From positions 1,736,001 to 1,800,000 of the forward strand of contig NZ_OU912926.1 in NCBI RefSeq assembly GCF_918378365.1: a stretch of DNA of 64,000 bases, read 5' to 3'. Positions 1 through 9,066 of this stretch are shown piece after piece. The position numbers and the translations under genes were made by a program. The notes beneath the pieces are model-generated. The model saw only the letters and a program-made list of their open reading frames with translations, had not been told where the DNA came from and ran no database searches. Within the stretch, counting starts at the first letter, position 1. Each line of letters starts with the position of its first letter. The stretch is from Candidatus Nitrotoga arctica. GTDB lineage: Bacteria; Pseudomonadota; Gammaproteobacteria; Burkholderiales; Gallionellaceae.

Positions 1-438
1 ATCCAAGCGTCCCGATACTGGGACACGATGGCCTTTCGAATACATACATTGTTGATAGGCGAAATCATAACGCTGCTGAAGGTTACGTCCTGAACTGTCA
101 CCAGTACCAGCCCCCATCATAGAACCAATGAGCAATCCAGATCCGGCACCCACGCCAGCGCCATTGTGGCCGCCTAACAATGCGCCCGCAGTGGCACCAA
201 TAACAGTTCCAACCACTGCGCTTTTTACACCACTATCGGCCGCTGCTTCATTCGCCGTGCGGCCACCGACCTGAGCGCTGGCATATTGCCTGCAATCGTC
301 CTCATCAAATCGGAACTGGTCAAAGCTTTTTCCCGTACCCGGCAGCACGAGCATACCCGGACCAGTCGGTATCGACGTACATGCGCTCAGAGCCAGCACA
401 GTCGTTGCTATTGATAATAGCCTAAATTTATTGATCAT
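1..438 (-). CDS. Glycine-zipper lipoprotein (3' end outside window)
   Basis: The gene runs off the left edge of the window. The readable 146 codons begin with a lipoprotein-like signal whose lipobox (LALSAC) puts the modified Cys near residue 20. The middle is rich in Gly and Ala in the spacing of glycine-zipper membrane segments (about residues 76-110). Glycine-zipper lipoproteins sit in the envelope, but their precise role is mostly unknown. The ATG at 436-438 overlaps the TGA of the upstream gene as ATGA, so the two are probably translated together. The family level is fairly secure; the function is not. Confidence 0.7.
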   Translation of the reverse strand, partial: MINKFRLLSIATTVLALSACTSIPTGPGMLVLPGTGKSFDQFRFDEDDCRQYASAQVGGRTANEAAADSGVKSAVVGTVIGATAGALLGGHNGAGVGAGSGLLIGSMMGAGTGDSSGRNLQQRYDFAYQQCMYSKGHRVPVSGRLD

Positions 439-944
439 GGCATCGGTACCTTATCTAAAGCAGGTTGACCATCTGAGCCGGGCGCAGGTTGTGCTGCTAC
501 TCTCAGCCAACCTCCTGGGCATTGATTGACATAGGGATAGTAGGCCTTAGCATCGACACAGTAATACCACCAGGATCCCTGAACATCTTGCGACGAATTT
601 CTTGGTGCTACTTGTGGGCTTATCTGTGGCCCGTCGTTTTGCTCGGTATAAATCGGCGCGGACTGTACCGGCGGGTAATAAGCGGGCACCGGCGAATAGT
701 AGGGTGACCCATAGTATGGCGACCCGTAGTATGAGTACGGATAATATCCATAGTTAAAACCAATCGGTGCACCGAGATAGATACCCACGCGAGCTCCGCC
801 GTGCCATCCGCCTCCGCCGTGCCATCCTCCGCCTCCGCGCCCACCATGCCCGCCCCCTACAGCAAACGCCGCTCCGCTTGTCGACACTCCCACTAACAAG
901 GCTATGATCAAGGTTAAAGACAGACCAATTTTCGATGTCTTCAT
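435..944 (-). CDS. Secreted Gly/Tyr-rich protein of unknown function
   Basis: 169 residues. A clear Sec signal peptide (about residues 1-28, ending in AAFA) is followed by a Gly/His-rich stretch with a repeated GGGGWHGG unit, then a Tyr/Pro/Ser-rich region with a repeated YYGSP unit. The C-terminal third has two cysteines (YYCVDAKAYYPYVNQCPGGW) in a small module seen in exported proteins of beta- and gammaproteobacteria. The low-complexity body suggests a surface or periplasmic protein; no enzymatic motif is visible. It overlaps the next gene (a glycine-zipper lipoprotein) by four bases, so both probably share one transcript. Confidence 0.65.
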   Translation of the reverse strand: MKTSKIGLSLTLIIALLVGVSTSGAAFAVGGGHGGRGGGGWHGGGGWHGGARVGIYLGAPIGFNYGYYPYSYYGSPYYGSPYYSPVPAYYPPVQSAPIYTEQNDGPQISPQVAPRNSSQDVQGSWWYYCVDAKAYYPYVNQCPGGWLRVAAQPAPGSDGQPALDKVPMP

Positions 945-1963
945 TATCTCTGTACTCCATAATTTAATATTCGCAACAATCCAATTTTCAGAATTGCTAT
1001 CCCATAAACTTGAGAAACGATTTCACTCAAGTCTCCATAAAGCACATTTACATATCAAATATTAAGACAAAAAATTAATACTTAATTCCAAGCCACACAC
1101 AGTGTTTCATGAAATGTTTCAACGGACATACTGGCAAAACGGGCACACAAAACCATAGCGTATTAACAGATGTTCGCAATAGTAATCAAAACTGTCATAG
1201 CCATTTTCTTCGCTGTCACAAATTGTGCTTATTAATTAAATAATGAATTTTCTCTATAATCCTGGCTGTTTTTAACAACCGATCTCATTAGTTAACGCAG
1301 TAGCGTCTATGAAGACCATCATGGAAGAGAATTGTAAATAAAGTGTTTGTACCAACACATAATATGTAACTGTTTGTTACTGTATGTAAGATATAAAAAA
1401 TAAATTATTGTTGTATTATTATTAATAAACATCATGTTATGCAAAAATTCCGCATAACATCATTATGCCGCGTTACGTTACGTGACTTGGCAATATTAAA
1501 TCTGATTACGGAAGATAAGGTGTTCCAATGGTGACCAATCATAACGAGAACTTGTGGTCGGATACAGGGATATTCTGATTACATTAGAGAAATAGTTAAG
1601 TTTAACTGCCTAGTCTAATTTCTGTTGTTACGGCAAACAGAATATCTATAATTCACGTACTCTCATCCAAAAATTAACCTCATCATTTTAGACTTCGGTA
1701 GTATTTCCAATGCGCACTGTTACTTAAACATATCCTGAGTAATTCAAGGAACTGGGTGATTTCGTGCTGGTTAATTCCGCCAGATCAAGTGACTATGGAA
1801 AAGCCGAATGGCAATAGGGAAAACCATGATGGTCTTGCTCGACGTATTGGGCGCAAACTGCACCTTGCAATCGATAAAAACAATAAGTTTTAAAGTACGA
1901 ACCTGCTACGCATGATGCAAGCACGAGCACTCTATTACTTTCAATGCGCTTGCGATATAGAGC
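945..1963. other. 1-kb gene-poor AT-rich stretch
   Basis: No convincing gene was found on either strand over about 1,020 bases. The region contains one perfect inverted repeat (1434-1442/1452-1460) and a 32-codon ATG frame at 1795-1893 (+) with no visible ribosome binding site, which I do not call. The left end presumably carries the promoter of the minus-strand gene starting at 944. Confidence 0.4.
1434..1460. repeat. Perfect 9-bp inverted repeat
   Basis: ATGTTATGC and its exact complement GCATAACAT are separated by 9 bases. No T-tract follows, so it is not a good intrinsic terminator. It could be a protein-binding palindrome in the large non-coding region. Confidence 0.35.
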
Positions 1964-2326
1964 TTATCTATGCTCACGGTCGAATTGCCTTTCGGCATCA
2001 GCAAGGTGATTGATCAATATATGAGACAAAATATTCACACCAATACCTGCAAATATGATCGGAAGAAGGTAGAGCGCGACTGAAAGTTCTGATGTAAAAA
2101 CTCTATCATCAAGCAACGACGGTGTTTTTGTCGCCATTTCTGACAAGCTCTGCAAAAGAACTACATTTACCCCTGAAATCGTAATCAGAATAACGCCAAA
2201 TAGCAGCACTACTTTACGGGAAATGACTCTCCTCCACATCATATAAATGTAAATGCTAACGGGTAAGATAAATGAGAAGACGATCAGCAAAAAAAATTCG
2301 ATTTCAACAAATATTGAATCACTCAT
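1964..2326 (-). CDS. Small integral membrane protein, hypothetical
   Basis: 120 residues with three predicted membrane segments: about residues 9-30, 38-60 and 83-106. They are separated by a basic loop (MWRRVISRK) and an acidic, Ser-rich loop. The C-terminus is charged (DAERQFDREHR) and probably cytoplasmic. I recognise it as the type of small conserved hypothetical membrane protein seen in betaproteobacteria, but know no function. It is alone on its strand and about 90 bases from the end of the next minus-strand gene, so shared transcription is possible. Confidence 0.6.
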   Translation of the reverse strand: MSDSIFVEIEFFLLIVFSFILPVSIYIYMMWRRVISRKVVLLFGVILITISGVNVVLLQSLSEMATKTPSLLDDRVFTSELSVALYLLPIIFAGIGVNILSHILINHLADAERQFDREHR

Positions 2327-2414
2327 TTTGAATTCATTTTTCCCATTGCAATCTTATTGGTTAAGCTTAAGGCGGCTCATCTGTCTTAAGCAACATAGAC
2401 TACTGGAGCATGGG

Positions 2415-2951
2415 CTAGTAAGGCAAACGCTTCTGGCGCGATATATCAAGTTTTAACTGTTCGCGTTCTTCCGACGACATATTCTCCCAGCGCTCATGCA
2501 TTTTTTTTCGTCGGGCGTCACGTTCAGTCGGTGACATTTTTTGCCAGTGTTCTTTCATCTTTTCGCGCATTTTATGGCGTTCTTCGGGAGGCATTTTTTC
2601 CCAATGCTCATGCATTTCCTTACGTTTTTCAGCGCGTTGTTCCGATGTCATAGTTTCCCATCTCTTATGCAATCCACCCTCAAGCTTATTTGAGGGCATG
2701 TTTTGCCACTTCTTGTTTATCTCCCGATGTTCTTCGGCGCGTTGCTCAGGTGTTTTATTTTTCCATTCCTTAAGAATTTTCTCACGGGCTTTGATCTGAT
2801 CTTCAGATAATTCATTTTGCATTTGCTCGATACGGACAGCCTGTGCAGTATCGTCAATCGGTTCAACTGCTAACACAGGCATGGCGATACAAATCCCAAC
2901 ACCTGTTGCGAAAAAAAGTTTAAACAAGTTTATAGCCACGGATATTCTCAA
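2415..2951 (-). CDS. DUF3106-like exported protein with W-x-x-M repeats
   Basis: 178 residues. A signal peptide (about residues 1-28, ending MPVLAVE) precedes a highly charged helical region. That region is built from at least five units of about 22 residues with the pattern W-x-x-M-(S/P/T)-x-E-(E/Q)-R, as in HWEKMPPEERHKMREKM. This is the pattern of DUF3106-type periplasmic proteins. Function is unknown; the Arg/Glu-rich helices suggest a periplasmic chaperone-like or metal-responsive helical bundle, which is only a guess. The OmpR-type regulator starts about 350 bases away on the opposite strand, so the two are divergently transcribed. Confidence 0.6.
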   Translation of the reverse strand: MRISVAINLFKLFFATGVGICIAMPVLAVEPIDDTAQAVRIEQMQNELSEDQIKAREKILKEWKNKTPEQRAEEHREINKKWQNMPSNKLEGGLHKRWETMTSEQRAEKRKEMHEHWEKMPPEERHKMREKMKEHWQKMSPTERDARRKKMHERWENMSSEEREQLKLDISRQKRLPY

Positions 2952-3302
2952 TAAATTAAGTGGATCGAAGATGCCTTACGAATGCAAAAATTCTTCATGA
3001 TTAAGTTGCATATGTGATTTAACTAACGAAAATTCTGGTGTTGACGAATATGGTGATGCGCATGGTCGTGTGTATATTTTCAATGTTCATCTGGCCTGAA
3101 AACCATTGCCGCAAATTTATTGGTACATTAACAACTATGTCTTGTATGAATTGTCCGGTGAATATCTTTAGCGTTCACACAAAATGGATCATAAAATTTA
3201 ACTGTAAGAAAAATATTTTTTCCAAGGACAGAATTGTAACAATTTGTTTCAACCAAGGCGTAGCTACACAATTCTTTACAGTTCAAACTTGAAGTTAGCT
3301 TT
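2952..3302. other. Divergent intergenic region before the OmpR/EnvZ pair
   Basis: About 350 AT-rich bases between the minus-strand DUF3106-like gene and the plus-strand response regulator. It must hold promoters for both. I saw no clear operator, RNA gene or terminator. Confidence 0.4.
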
Positions 3303-4034
3303 ATGATGCCTGCCATGGATAACATACAACGAATTCTGATTATTGACGATGACTCTCGCTTACGCTCGCTGTTGCTCCGCTATTTGGGTGAACAGGGCTT
3401 AGCGGTGAAAGCAGTCGTTGATGGTAGCGAGATGGATAAGGCCTTAGCGCTAAACCGTTATCATCTTTTGGTGCTGGATCTGATGTTGCCCAATGAAGAC
3501 GGACTGTCTATTTTGCGACGTCTACGCGGAGCAGGAGAAAATGTTCCGGTGATTCTGCTCACCGCCAAGGGCGACGAAATAGATCGCATCATCGGATTGG
3601 AAATGGGAGCGGATGATTATCTTCCCAAGCCGTTTAATCCACGCGAACTAGTAGCACGTATTCATGCAGTGTTACGCCGCAAAGGAATACAGCCGATTGG
3701 CGCACCGCAAACCGAAGAAAAAATAGTCACATTCGGTGTTTGTGAATTAAATTTGGCGACCCGTGCGTTGAGCAAAGCGGGTAAAGCAATTACGCTCACG
3801 ACCGGCGAATTTGCATTGCTCAAGGTACTAGTCACCCATCCTCGTCATCCTTTATCGCGCGACAAGCTCATGGACCTGGCGCGTGGTCGCAACCATGATC
3901 CATTCGACCGTGCTATAGACGTGCAAATTTCTCGACTGCGCAAACTCATTGAGGCGGACCTTGCACATCCCCGTTTCATCCAAACGGTTTGGGGGCATGG
4001 ATATGTGTTTGTACCGGATGGAATAAAGACTTGA
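3303..4034 (+). CDS. ompR: OmpR-family response regulator
   Basis: 243 residues. The N-terminal receiver domain (about 8-125) has the acidic pocket DDD at 15-17, the phospho-accepting Asp59 in LVLDLMLP, and the switch Lys in LPKPF. The C-terminal winged-helix domain (about 145-240) ends in the typical HPRFIQTVWGHGYVFVPDG. It is a transcription factor activated by the histidine kinase encoded immediately downstream. The linked kinase and the overall style fit OmpR (osmotic or envelope response), but the signal cannot be read from sequence. A second start at 3315 (MDNIQ) would shorten it by four residues; neither has a strong ribosome binding site. Confidence 0.85.
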   Translation: MMPAMDNIQRILIIDDDSRLRSLLLRYLGEQGLAVKAVVDGSEMDKALALNRYHLLVLDLMLPNEDGLSILRRLRGAGENVPVILLTAKGDEIDRIIGLEMGADDYLPKPFNPRELVARIHAVLRRKGIQPIGAPQTEEKIVTFGVCELNLATRALSKAGKAITLTTGEFALLKVLVTHPRHPLSRDKLMDLARGRNHDPFDRAIDVQISRLRKLIEADLAHPRFIQTVWGHGYVFVPDGIKT

Positions 4035-5329
4035 TTAATTTCCCAAAAACTTTGCTGGTACGTGCCTTTCTACTCATCATGGTGCTGACCATACTGTCTT
4101 TAACAGCCGCTCTGGCAATTTTCAATCAAGTCGAACGTGAACCGCATGCACAGCAGATGGCACAGTTGGTGGTGTCGGTGATCAATCTCACACGCGCTGC
4201 CGTTCTGTCCGCCGCCCCGGAATGGCGCTCCGCGCTACTCGACGAATTGGCGGATGTAGAAAGATTGCGTGTACAAATGGCAGATAAAAGTGATGTGCTC
4301 AGACCCTTGCCAGCCCATCCTCTTGAATTGCATTTGATGATGAAAAAAGTGCGCGAGAGCTTAGGTAAGAATACCCGCTTTGCTGCGGAACATAATGGTA
4401 TGGAAGCTTTGTGGGTAAGCTTCTTCATTGGCAATGAAGAATTCTGGGTGGCCTTACCCAAAGAACACATCGAACATCCGGTATCGCAAGTATTATTGAT
4501 ATGGGGCAGCTTAGTTTTTGGCCTGGCCTTACTCGGCGCTTACTTCATTGCGCGTCAGGTGGCGTATCCCTTACAGAAACTTGCACAAGCGGCACAAAAA
4601 GTAGGCCAGGGTGCGACTCTGCAGCCGTTACCGGAACGAGGCGCACATGAAATTGTCGCGGTAACGCGCGCCTTTAATCAGATGTCCGCCGATCTCACAG
4701 CGAATGAACGTGAACGCGCTTTGGTGTTGGCAGGCATCTCGCATGACCTGCGTACTCCTTTGACGCGTGTGCGATTGGCCGCTGAATTTATCGCCGAGGA
4801 ATCCCTACGCGAGGGACTTGCCGCTGATGTTGAACAGATGAATGCAGTCATTCAGCAATTCCTGGACTATGCGCGCCTAGATGAAGATGAAGTCGTTATC
4901 CAACTGAATATAAAATCACTCGTACGCGAAGTTGCGGAGCGATTTAAACAGCAAGCGAAATCGCTTACGCTCGAACTGCATGATATGCCTATGCTGCAAG
5001 TCAGACCATTGCTATTGAAACGCGCACTCTCCAACCTGCTGGATAATGCTATCAAACATGGTGGCGGCAAAATTACTTTGCAGCTCAAACAGGAAGAAAA
5101 CCAAGTCAATCTAACTATAACGGATCGCGGTACGGGTATTCCTGCTGCGCAACACGAAGCGATCAAGCGACCCTTCGCCCGGTTGGAAACCTCACGCAGC
5201 AATGTCACCGGAACAGGATTGGGATTGGCAATTGTTGAACGTGCGGCACGTTTGCATGGTGGCGAATTTCGTTTGAGAGATAGCGCAGAGGGCGGGTTGG
5301 TGGCCCAACTAATTTTGCCGTGCGTCTAA
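4031..5329 (+). CDS. envZ: EnvZ-type sensor histidine kinase
   Basis: About 432 residues from a TTG start that overlaps the regulator's TGA (TTGA), implying translational coupling. An in-frame ATG at 3989 lies inside ompR and is less likely. Two membrane segments (about residues 12-32 and 154-174) flank a periplasmic sensor domain. A HAMP linker follows, then a dimerisation domain with the phosphorylated His238 in the H-box GISHDLRTPLTR. The ATPase domain has LSNLLDNAIKHG (N box), DRGTGIP (G1) and GTGLGLAIVERAARLHGG (G2). All catalytic boxes are intact. It phosphorylates, and by family precedent also dephosphorylates, the upstream OmpR-type regulator. Confidence 0.87.
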   Translation: MINFPKTLLVRAFLLIMVLTILSLTAALAIFNQVEREPHAQQMAQLVVSVINLTRAAVLSAAPEWRSALLDELADVERLRVQMADKSDVLRPLPAHPLELHLMMKKVRESLGKNTRFAAEHNGMEALWVSFFIGNEEFWVALPKEHIEHPVSQVLLIWGSLVFGLALLGAYFIARQVAYPLQKLAQAAQKVGQGATLQPLPERGAHEIVAVTRAFNQMSADLTANERERALVLAGISHDLRTPLTRVRLAAEFIAEESLREGLAADVEQMNAVIQQFLDYARLDEDEVVIQLNIKSLVREVAERFKQQAKSLTLELHDMPMLQVRPLLLKRALSNLLDNAIKHGGGKITLQLKQEENQVNLTITDRGTGIPAAQHEAIKRPFARLETSRSNVTGTGLGLAIVERAARLHGGEFRLRDSAEGGLVAQLILPCV

Positions 5330-5454
5330 CCGTTCATTGCAATTAATAACTCTTATTGGTCGCCGCGCGAATCGTTCCTTCTTTCAACATATTTATGTGT
5401 CCAATTGCACCCCTATTGGGGCTGTATTTAAACTCCGACGAATCAGGGCGGTCA

Positions 5455-6240
5455 CTAGAATCGTATTCCCAACGCCAGACGCGTCATGTCGCTGGCAGTA
5501 AAGTTTGCCTTGGGATCCCAAGCGAGACGAACGAACCACGGTTCCTGATCATAGGTCAACGCCACACCGGTGGCGTGAAAGAACTCGGAATACTGATCAC
5601 TACGGCCTGCGCGCCTAAATAAGTCAACCGTCAGTCGAGACTGTTCGCCTGTTTGTCTGCGCAACACAAGGTGTGTAACACGTTGTCCGGTTCTAAGTCG
5701 GTCATCGTGAACTTGATACAGGGTTACCAAGTTGATGTGATCCGGGCGCCATCCAGCGCCGAGCAAGGTAGAGTCGTTCGGATCAAAGTTGAGATTGTAA
5801 TAGGGTTTAAGATTAGTCCGTCCAAAACCGAGCAGCCCGAAGTAGGGTGCTTCTTTGCCATTGCTTAATTCCAGGGTCGCGCTGGCGCCCAGGAACCCGC
5901 GCGACGCGTACTGCCCTGAAGCAATGATTCTCCCAAAAGGCAAGGGGTACTGACGTTCATAGCCGACGCGCATCTGCTGAAATTCAGTGCCTCGCTGGTA
6001 CTGACCGATCCAGAAAACATCATCTTCCCGGTTGCCGCGTAAATTGATGTCCACCGCTGAACGGCCTGCAGTCTCATGGTAGAAGTTTGGAGTCAATTTC
6101 CAAGCGATCGCATGTTCCACGCTGACCGGGTCGTTTGGCTCGATATCAGCCCGATCTTGAATGGCCTGGGTTGGGGAAGATACCAATATAACAATTGCCG
6201 CGACTAATACTACGTTCCTGCGCGATGACCAGTCCATCAT
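5455..6240 (-). CDS. Outer-membrane beta-barrel protein, hypothetical
   Basis: 261 residues. A signal peptide (about 1-26, ending in PTQA) is followed by alternating hydrophobic/polar strands rich in aromatic and Arg residues. The protein ends in a C-terminal Phe (LALGIRF), the recognition mark for the BAM complex. Strand density suggests a barrel of about ten or more strands. I do not recognise a specific family. It lies 49 bases downstream of the Sel1-repeat gene on the same strand, so the two could be cotranscribed. The 3' end faces the 3' end of envZ with about 125 bases between. Confidence 0.6.
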   Translation of the reverse strand: MMDWSSRRNVVLVAAIVILVSSPTQAIQDRADIEPNDPVSVEHAIAWKLTPNFYHETAGRSAVDINLRGNREDDVFWIGQYQRGTEFQQMRVGYERQYPLPFGRIIASGQYASRGFLGASATLELSNGKEAPYFGLLGFGRTNLKPYYNLNFDPNDSTLLGAGWRPDHINLVTLYQVHDDRLRTGQRVTHLVLRRQTGEQSRLTVDLFRRAGRSDQYSEFFHATGVALTYDQEPWFVRLAWDPKANFTASDMTRLALGIRF

Positions 6241-6289
6241 CTACTGGATCAGACCGGGTTTTTCAGACTGCACCGGACTGAGATGACAT

Positions 6290-8071
6290 TCAGTCGCATA
6301 CTTTAAAGTTTTTCTGCTGGCAATCATTTGCCATCTTCTGTGCTTTTGCGATTTGTTGTAATGTCATTTGCTTTGAAACGATGTCGCGACTCTTCACGGC
6401 ATCCCCATATCCCAACGCTGCACTAAGATTGAACCACATGTGTGCACGAACATAATCCAGGGCAACCCCTTTTCCTTCCTCATACATTTCGCCTAGATTG
6501 TATTGCGCATGCGCATTTTCTTGCACTGCTGCTAAGCGATACCATCTTCCTGCTTCAGCGTAATCTTGCGGGACGCCTTGCCCTACCTTATAACTCACGC
6601 CGAGGTTGAATTGCGCTTCCGCTTGTCCTTGGACTGCTGCTAAACGCCACCACTTGACTGCTTGTGTAGAGTCCTGCGCAACGCCTTGTCCTTTATCATA
6701 CATATAGCCAAGATTGAATTGCGCCAGATTATCACCCTGCGCTGCAGCCAGACGATACCACTTGGCAGCTTCAAGGTAGTCTTGTGGGACGCTTTGCCCA
6801 CTGTAATACATCAAACCGAGGTTGTTTTGCGCATTTGCATTACCTTGGGCTGCGGCTAACCGATACCACCTGACAGCTTCAGCGTAGTCTTGCGGGACAC
6901 CTTGTCCTTTCATATAGCTCACGCCGAGGTTGAATTGTGCCTCTGCTTGCCCTTGTGCTGCTGCTAGGCGCCACCACTTGAATGCTTCCGTATAATCCTG
7001 CCCAAGACCTTGGCCGTTGATATACTTCAAGCCCAGATTGTATTGCGCATTCGCATTTCCTTGTGCTGCAGCCAGGCGATACCATTTCACTGCTTCTGCG
7101 TAGTCCTGAACAACGTCTTTCCCTTTGTCATACAAATAGCCAAGATTGAATTGTGCATTCGCGTTCCCCTGCGCTGCAGCTAGACGGTACCACTTCACGG
7201 CATCTACATAGTCCTGTGCAACACCTTGCCCATTTGCATATTTCAAACCAAGCTCGTATTGAGCATTCGCATTCCCTTGTGCTGCAGCTAAACGATACCA
7301 TTTCACTGCTTCTGCGTAGTCCTGTGCGGTACCTTGCCCATTGGCATACTTCAAACCAAGATTGAATTGCGCATTCACATTTTCCTGTGCTGCTGCTAAG
7401 CGATACCACCTGACTGCTTCAGCATATTCTTGCGGGACGCCTCGCCCTTCGTCATACATCACGCCAAGGTTGTATTGCGCCAGCGCATCCCCCTGCGCCG
7501 CTGCTAGACGCCACCATTTGAATGTTTCTGTGTAATCTTGCGCAACGCCTTGCCCGTTGGCATAGTTCAAGCCGAGATTATATTGTGCCTCTGCGTTCCC
7601 CTGCGCTGCAGCCAAACGGTACCACTTCACGGCATCTGCATAGTCCTGCGCAACACCTTGTCCGTTTTTATACCGATGACCGAGATTTATTTGCGCCCTC
7701 GCATCTCCATGCGCTGCAGCTAGGCGATACCATTTCACTGCTTCTGCGTAATCCTGAGAAATACCTGTCCCGTTCTCATACATCAAGCCGAGATCGTATT
7801 CCGCATTCGCATTCCCCTGTGCTGCTGCTAATCGATACCATTTAATTGCTTCTGCGTAGTCCTGCGAAACACCTTTCCCTTTGTCATACATATAGCCAAG
7901 ATTAAACTGCGCTTCCGCATTTCCATGTGTTGCAGCTAGACGGTACCACTTCACTGCTTTTATGTAGTCACCGCGCTTATACGCAGCCAAGCCATCTTCG
8001 AATGGAGACGTCCACGCTGTACCAACATTCAACAGTAGCGCAGTAAATATACAGAACAGCAGTTGTTTCAT
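6290..8071 (-). CDS. Exported protein of about 15 tandem Sel1 repeats
   Basis: 593 residues. A signal peptide (about 1-21, ending GTAWTS) is followed by about 15 consecutive 36-residue Sel1-like (TPR-class) repeats of the type AxAQxNLGxxYxxGxGVxQDYxEAVKWYRLAAxQG. Most units carry WYRLAA; units 5, 10 and 13 carry WWRLAA, suggesting blocks were duplicated together. The last unit is degenerate and leads to a Lys/Gln-rich tail with two Cys. Sel1 proteins form solenoids for protein binding, often in envelope or signalling complexes; the partner is unknown. At DNA level the gene is a 108-bp tandem repeat, so its length may vary between strains. Confidence 0.85.
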   Translation of the reverse strand: MKQLLFCIFTALLLNVGTAWTSPFEDGLAAYKRGDYIKAVKWYRLAATHGNAEAQFNLGYMYDKGKGVSQDYAEAIKWYRLAAAQGNANAEYDLGLMYENGTGISQDYAEAVKWYRLAAAHGDARAQINLGHRYKNGQGVAQDYADAVKWYRLAAAQGNAEAQYNLGLNYANGQGVAQDYTETFKWWRLAAAQGDALAQYNLGVMYDEGRGVPQEYAEAVRWYRLAAAQENVNAQFNLGLKYANGQGTAQDYAEAVKWYRLAAAQGNANAQYELGLKYANGQGVAQDYVDAVKWYRLAAAQGNANAQFNLGYLYDKGKDVVQDYAEAVKWYRLAAAQGNANAQYNLGLKYINGQGLGQDYTEAFKWWRLAAAQGQAEAQFNLGVSYMKGQGVPQDYAEAVRWYRLAAAQGNANAQNNLGLMYYSGQSVPQDYLEAAKWYRLAAAQGDNLAQFNLGYMYDKGQGVAQDSTQAVKWWRLAAVQGQAEAQFNLGVSYKVGQGVPQDYAEAGRWYRLAAVQENAHAQYNLGEMYEEGKGVALDYVRAHMWFNLSAALGYGDAVKSRDIVSKQMTLQQIAKAQKMANDCQQKNFKVCD

Positions 8072-8420
8072 TGGTCACCTCATTGTGCAATAGCGAATGG
8101 TGGCTTAGATCAGGGGGCATGAGGTCTTATGCAAGTAACGTCAATACAGAACCAAGGAGGGCTAATGATGGCAATAAAACATAGTATGCGTATTGGTTTG
8201 TGCGTAGCACGCTGCAAGACTTCCTAATCATAAAATATTTGCGTACATACAGCCATCGACATTAATTGGCCGTGATAACCAGACGCTATTTTTTGGAACT
8301 TAAGTAACTGTTGGCTCTGATGATTGTTTGATGGGTGCATGAAATCACAGCGAGTTGTGAAGGTAACTGAAGATTAGGTATCTTCAGATTTTATAGATGA
8401 AATAGAAATGCAAAATTGCA
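8072..8420. other. Intergenic region upstream of the Sel1 gene
   Basis: About 350 bases. The left part must hold the promoter and ribosome binding site of the minus-strand Sel1 gene. I found no coding frame or RNA gene here; the right end leads into a hairpin at 8421-8446. Confidence 0.35.
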
Positions 8421-8446
8421 AAGGGACTGCTAAGTTTGCAGCCCTT
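8421..8446 (-). terminator. Hairpin downstream of psiF-type gene
   Basis: AAGGG-a-CTGC, a 7-base loop, then GCAGCCCTT: a 9-bp stem with one bulged A. T-rich sequence follows mainly on the plus strand (TTTTGTGC). On the minus strand the run after the stem is shorter, so it may be bidirectional or weak. It lies just after the stop of the minus-strand PsiF gene. Confidence 0.45.
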
Positions 8447-8453
8447 TTGTGCT

Positions 8454-8717
8454 TTATGCCCTTAAATTATTTGACGGCAGTGTCTTTTTCACATTTTTCA
8501 AAAAGCTGTTCTTAGCTGCGCCGGCCAATTTTTTCTCGGTGGCTTGAATGCCATATGCGGTAAGTGCAAGATCCTTGTTACACTTTTTCAAGAAACTGTT
8601 CTTGGCAGCACCAGCCAGTTTCTTTTCGGCAGCCTTGGCATCGCAGCTGCTGCCAGCAGCGAAAGTTAGGTTGACGGCAAACGTACCCAATACAGCAACA
8701 ATCACGATCTTCTTCAT
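8454..8717 (-). pseudogene. psiF: PsiF-repeat protein with a 3' frameshift
   Basis: Start chosen at the ATG of MKKIVIV, which begins a good signal peptide ending in AFA/AG. Two PsiF repeats follow (core EKKLAGAAKNSFLKK). The first is complete with flanking cysteines. In the second the frame runs ...SFLKNVKKTLP and the expected Cys is lost. Adding one A to the A-run at 8494-8498 restores KKCEKDTAVK followed by a stop at 8467-8469, the normal PsiF ending. So the gene carries a one-base deletion, or the sequence has an error. PsiF is a small periplasmic protein linked to phosphate starvation in E. coli; its molecular role is unknown. Confidence 0.7.
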
Positions 8718-9066
8718 TGACGGTCTCCTCAGGTTGTTGAGCTTATGCACAGGATTAATCATGGACTTATAACCTTACCGGAACATGACAGGCATAACAA
8801 GAGGCAGATTCTCGCGCCGCAAGCTCCAGATCCCAAAGCGTGCTTTACCGAACATACAACATTCTGTGTGTAATGGATAATTCAACAGTACGTAAAAGCT
8901 CGTAACCCGAATACTAAAAAATTGCGTTGGGGGCGGCCAGCGACCTCGGAACAAAAACACATAGCGCGATGGATCCCGCGTTTTTCCGCCAATCGCCCCG
9001 TACGCGAATACACTGAACAACACTTGCGAATAGAGATCCTTTTACAGAGTGAAGAAAGAGTCATCT
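8718..9066. other. Divergent intergenic region psiF / ackA
   Basis: About 350 bases between two divergently transcribed genes, so promoters for both lie here. GAAGAAAGAG just before 9067 is the likely ribosome binding site of ackA. No other feature seen. Confidence 0.4.

Noticed and set aside
1795..1893. 32-codon ATG frame in the 1-kb gap
   Set aside because: No ribosome site and nothing recognisable in the peptide.
6290..8071. Regular repeat array that might be taken for CRISPR
   Set aside because: The period is 108 bases with no unique spacers, and it translates into Sel1 repeats in one open frame.
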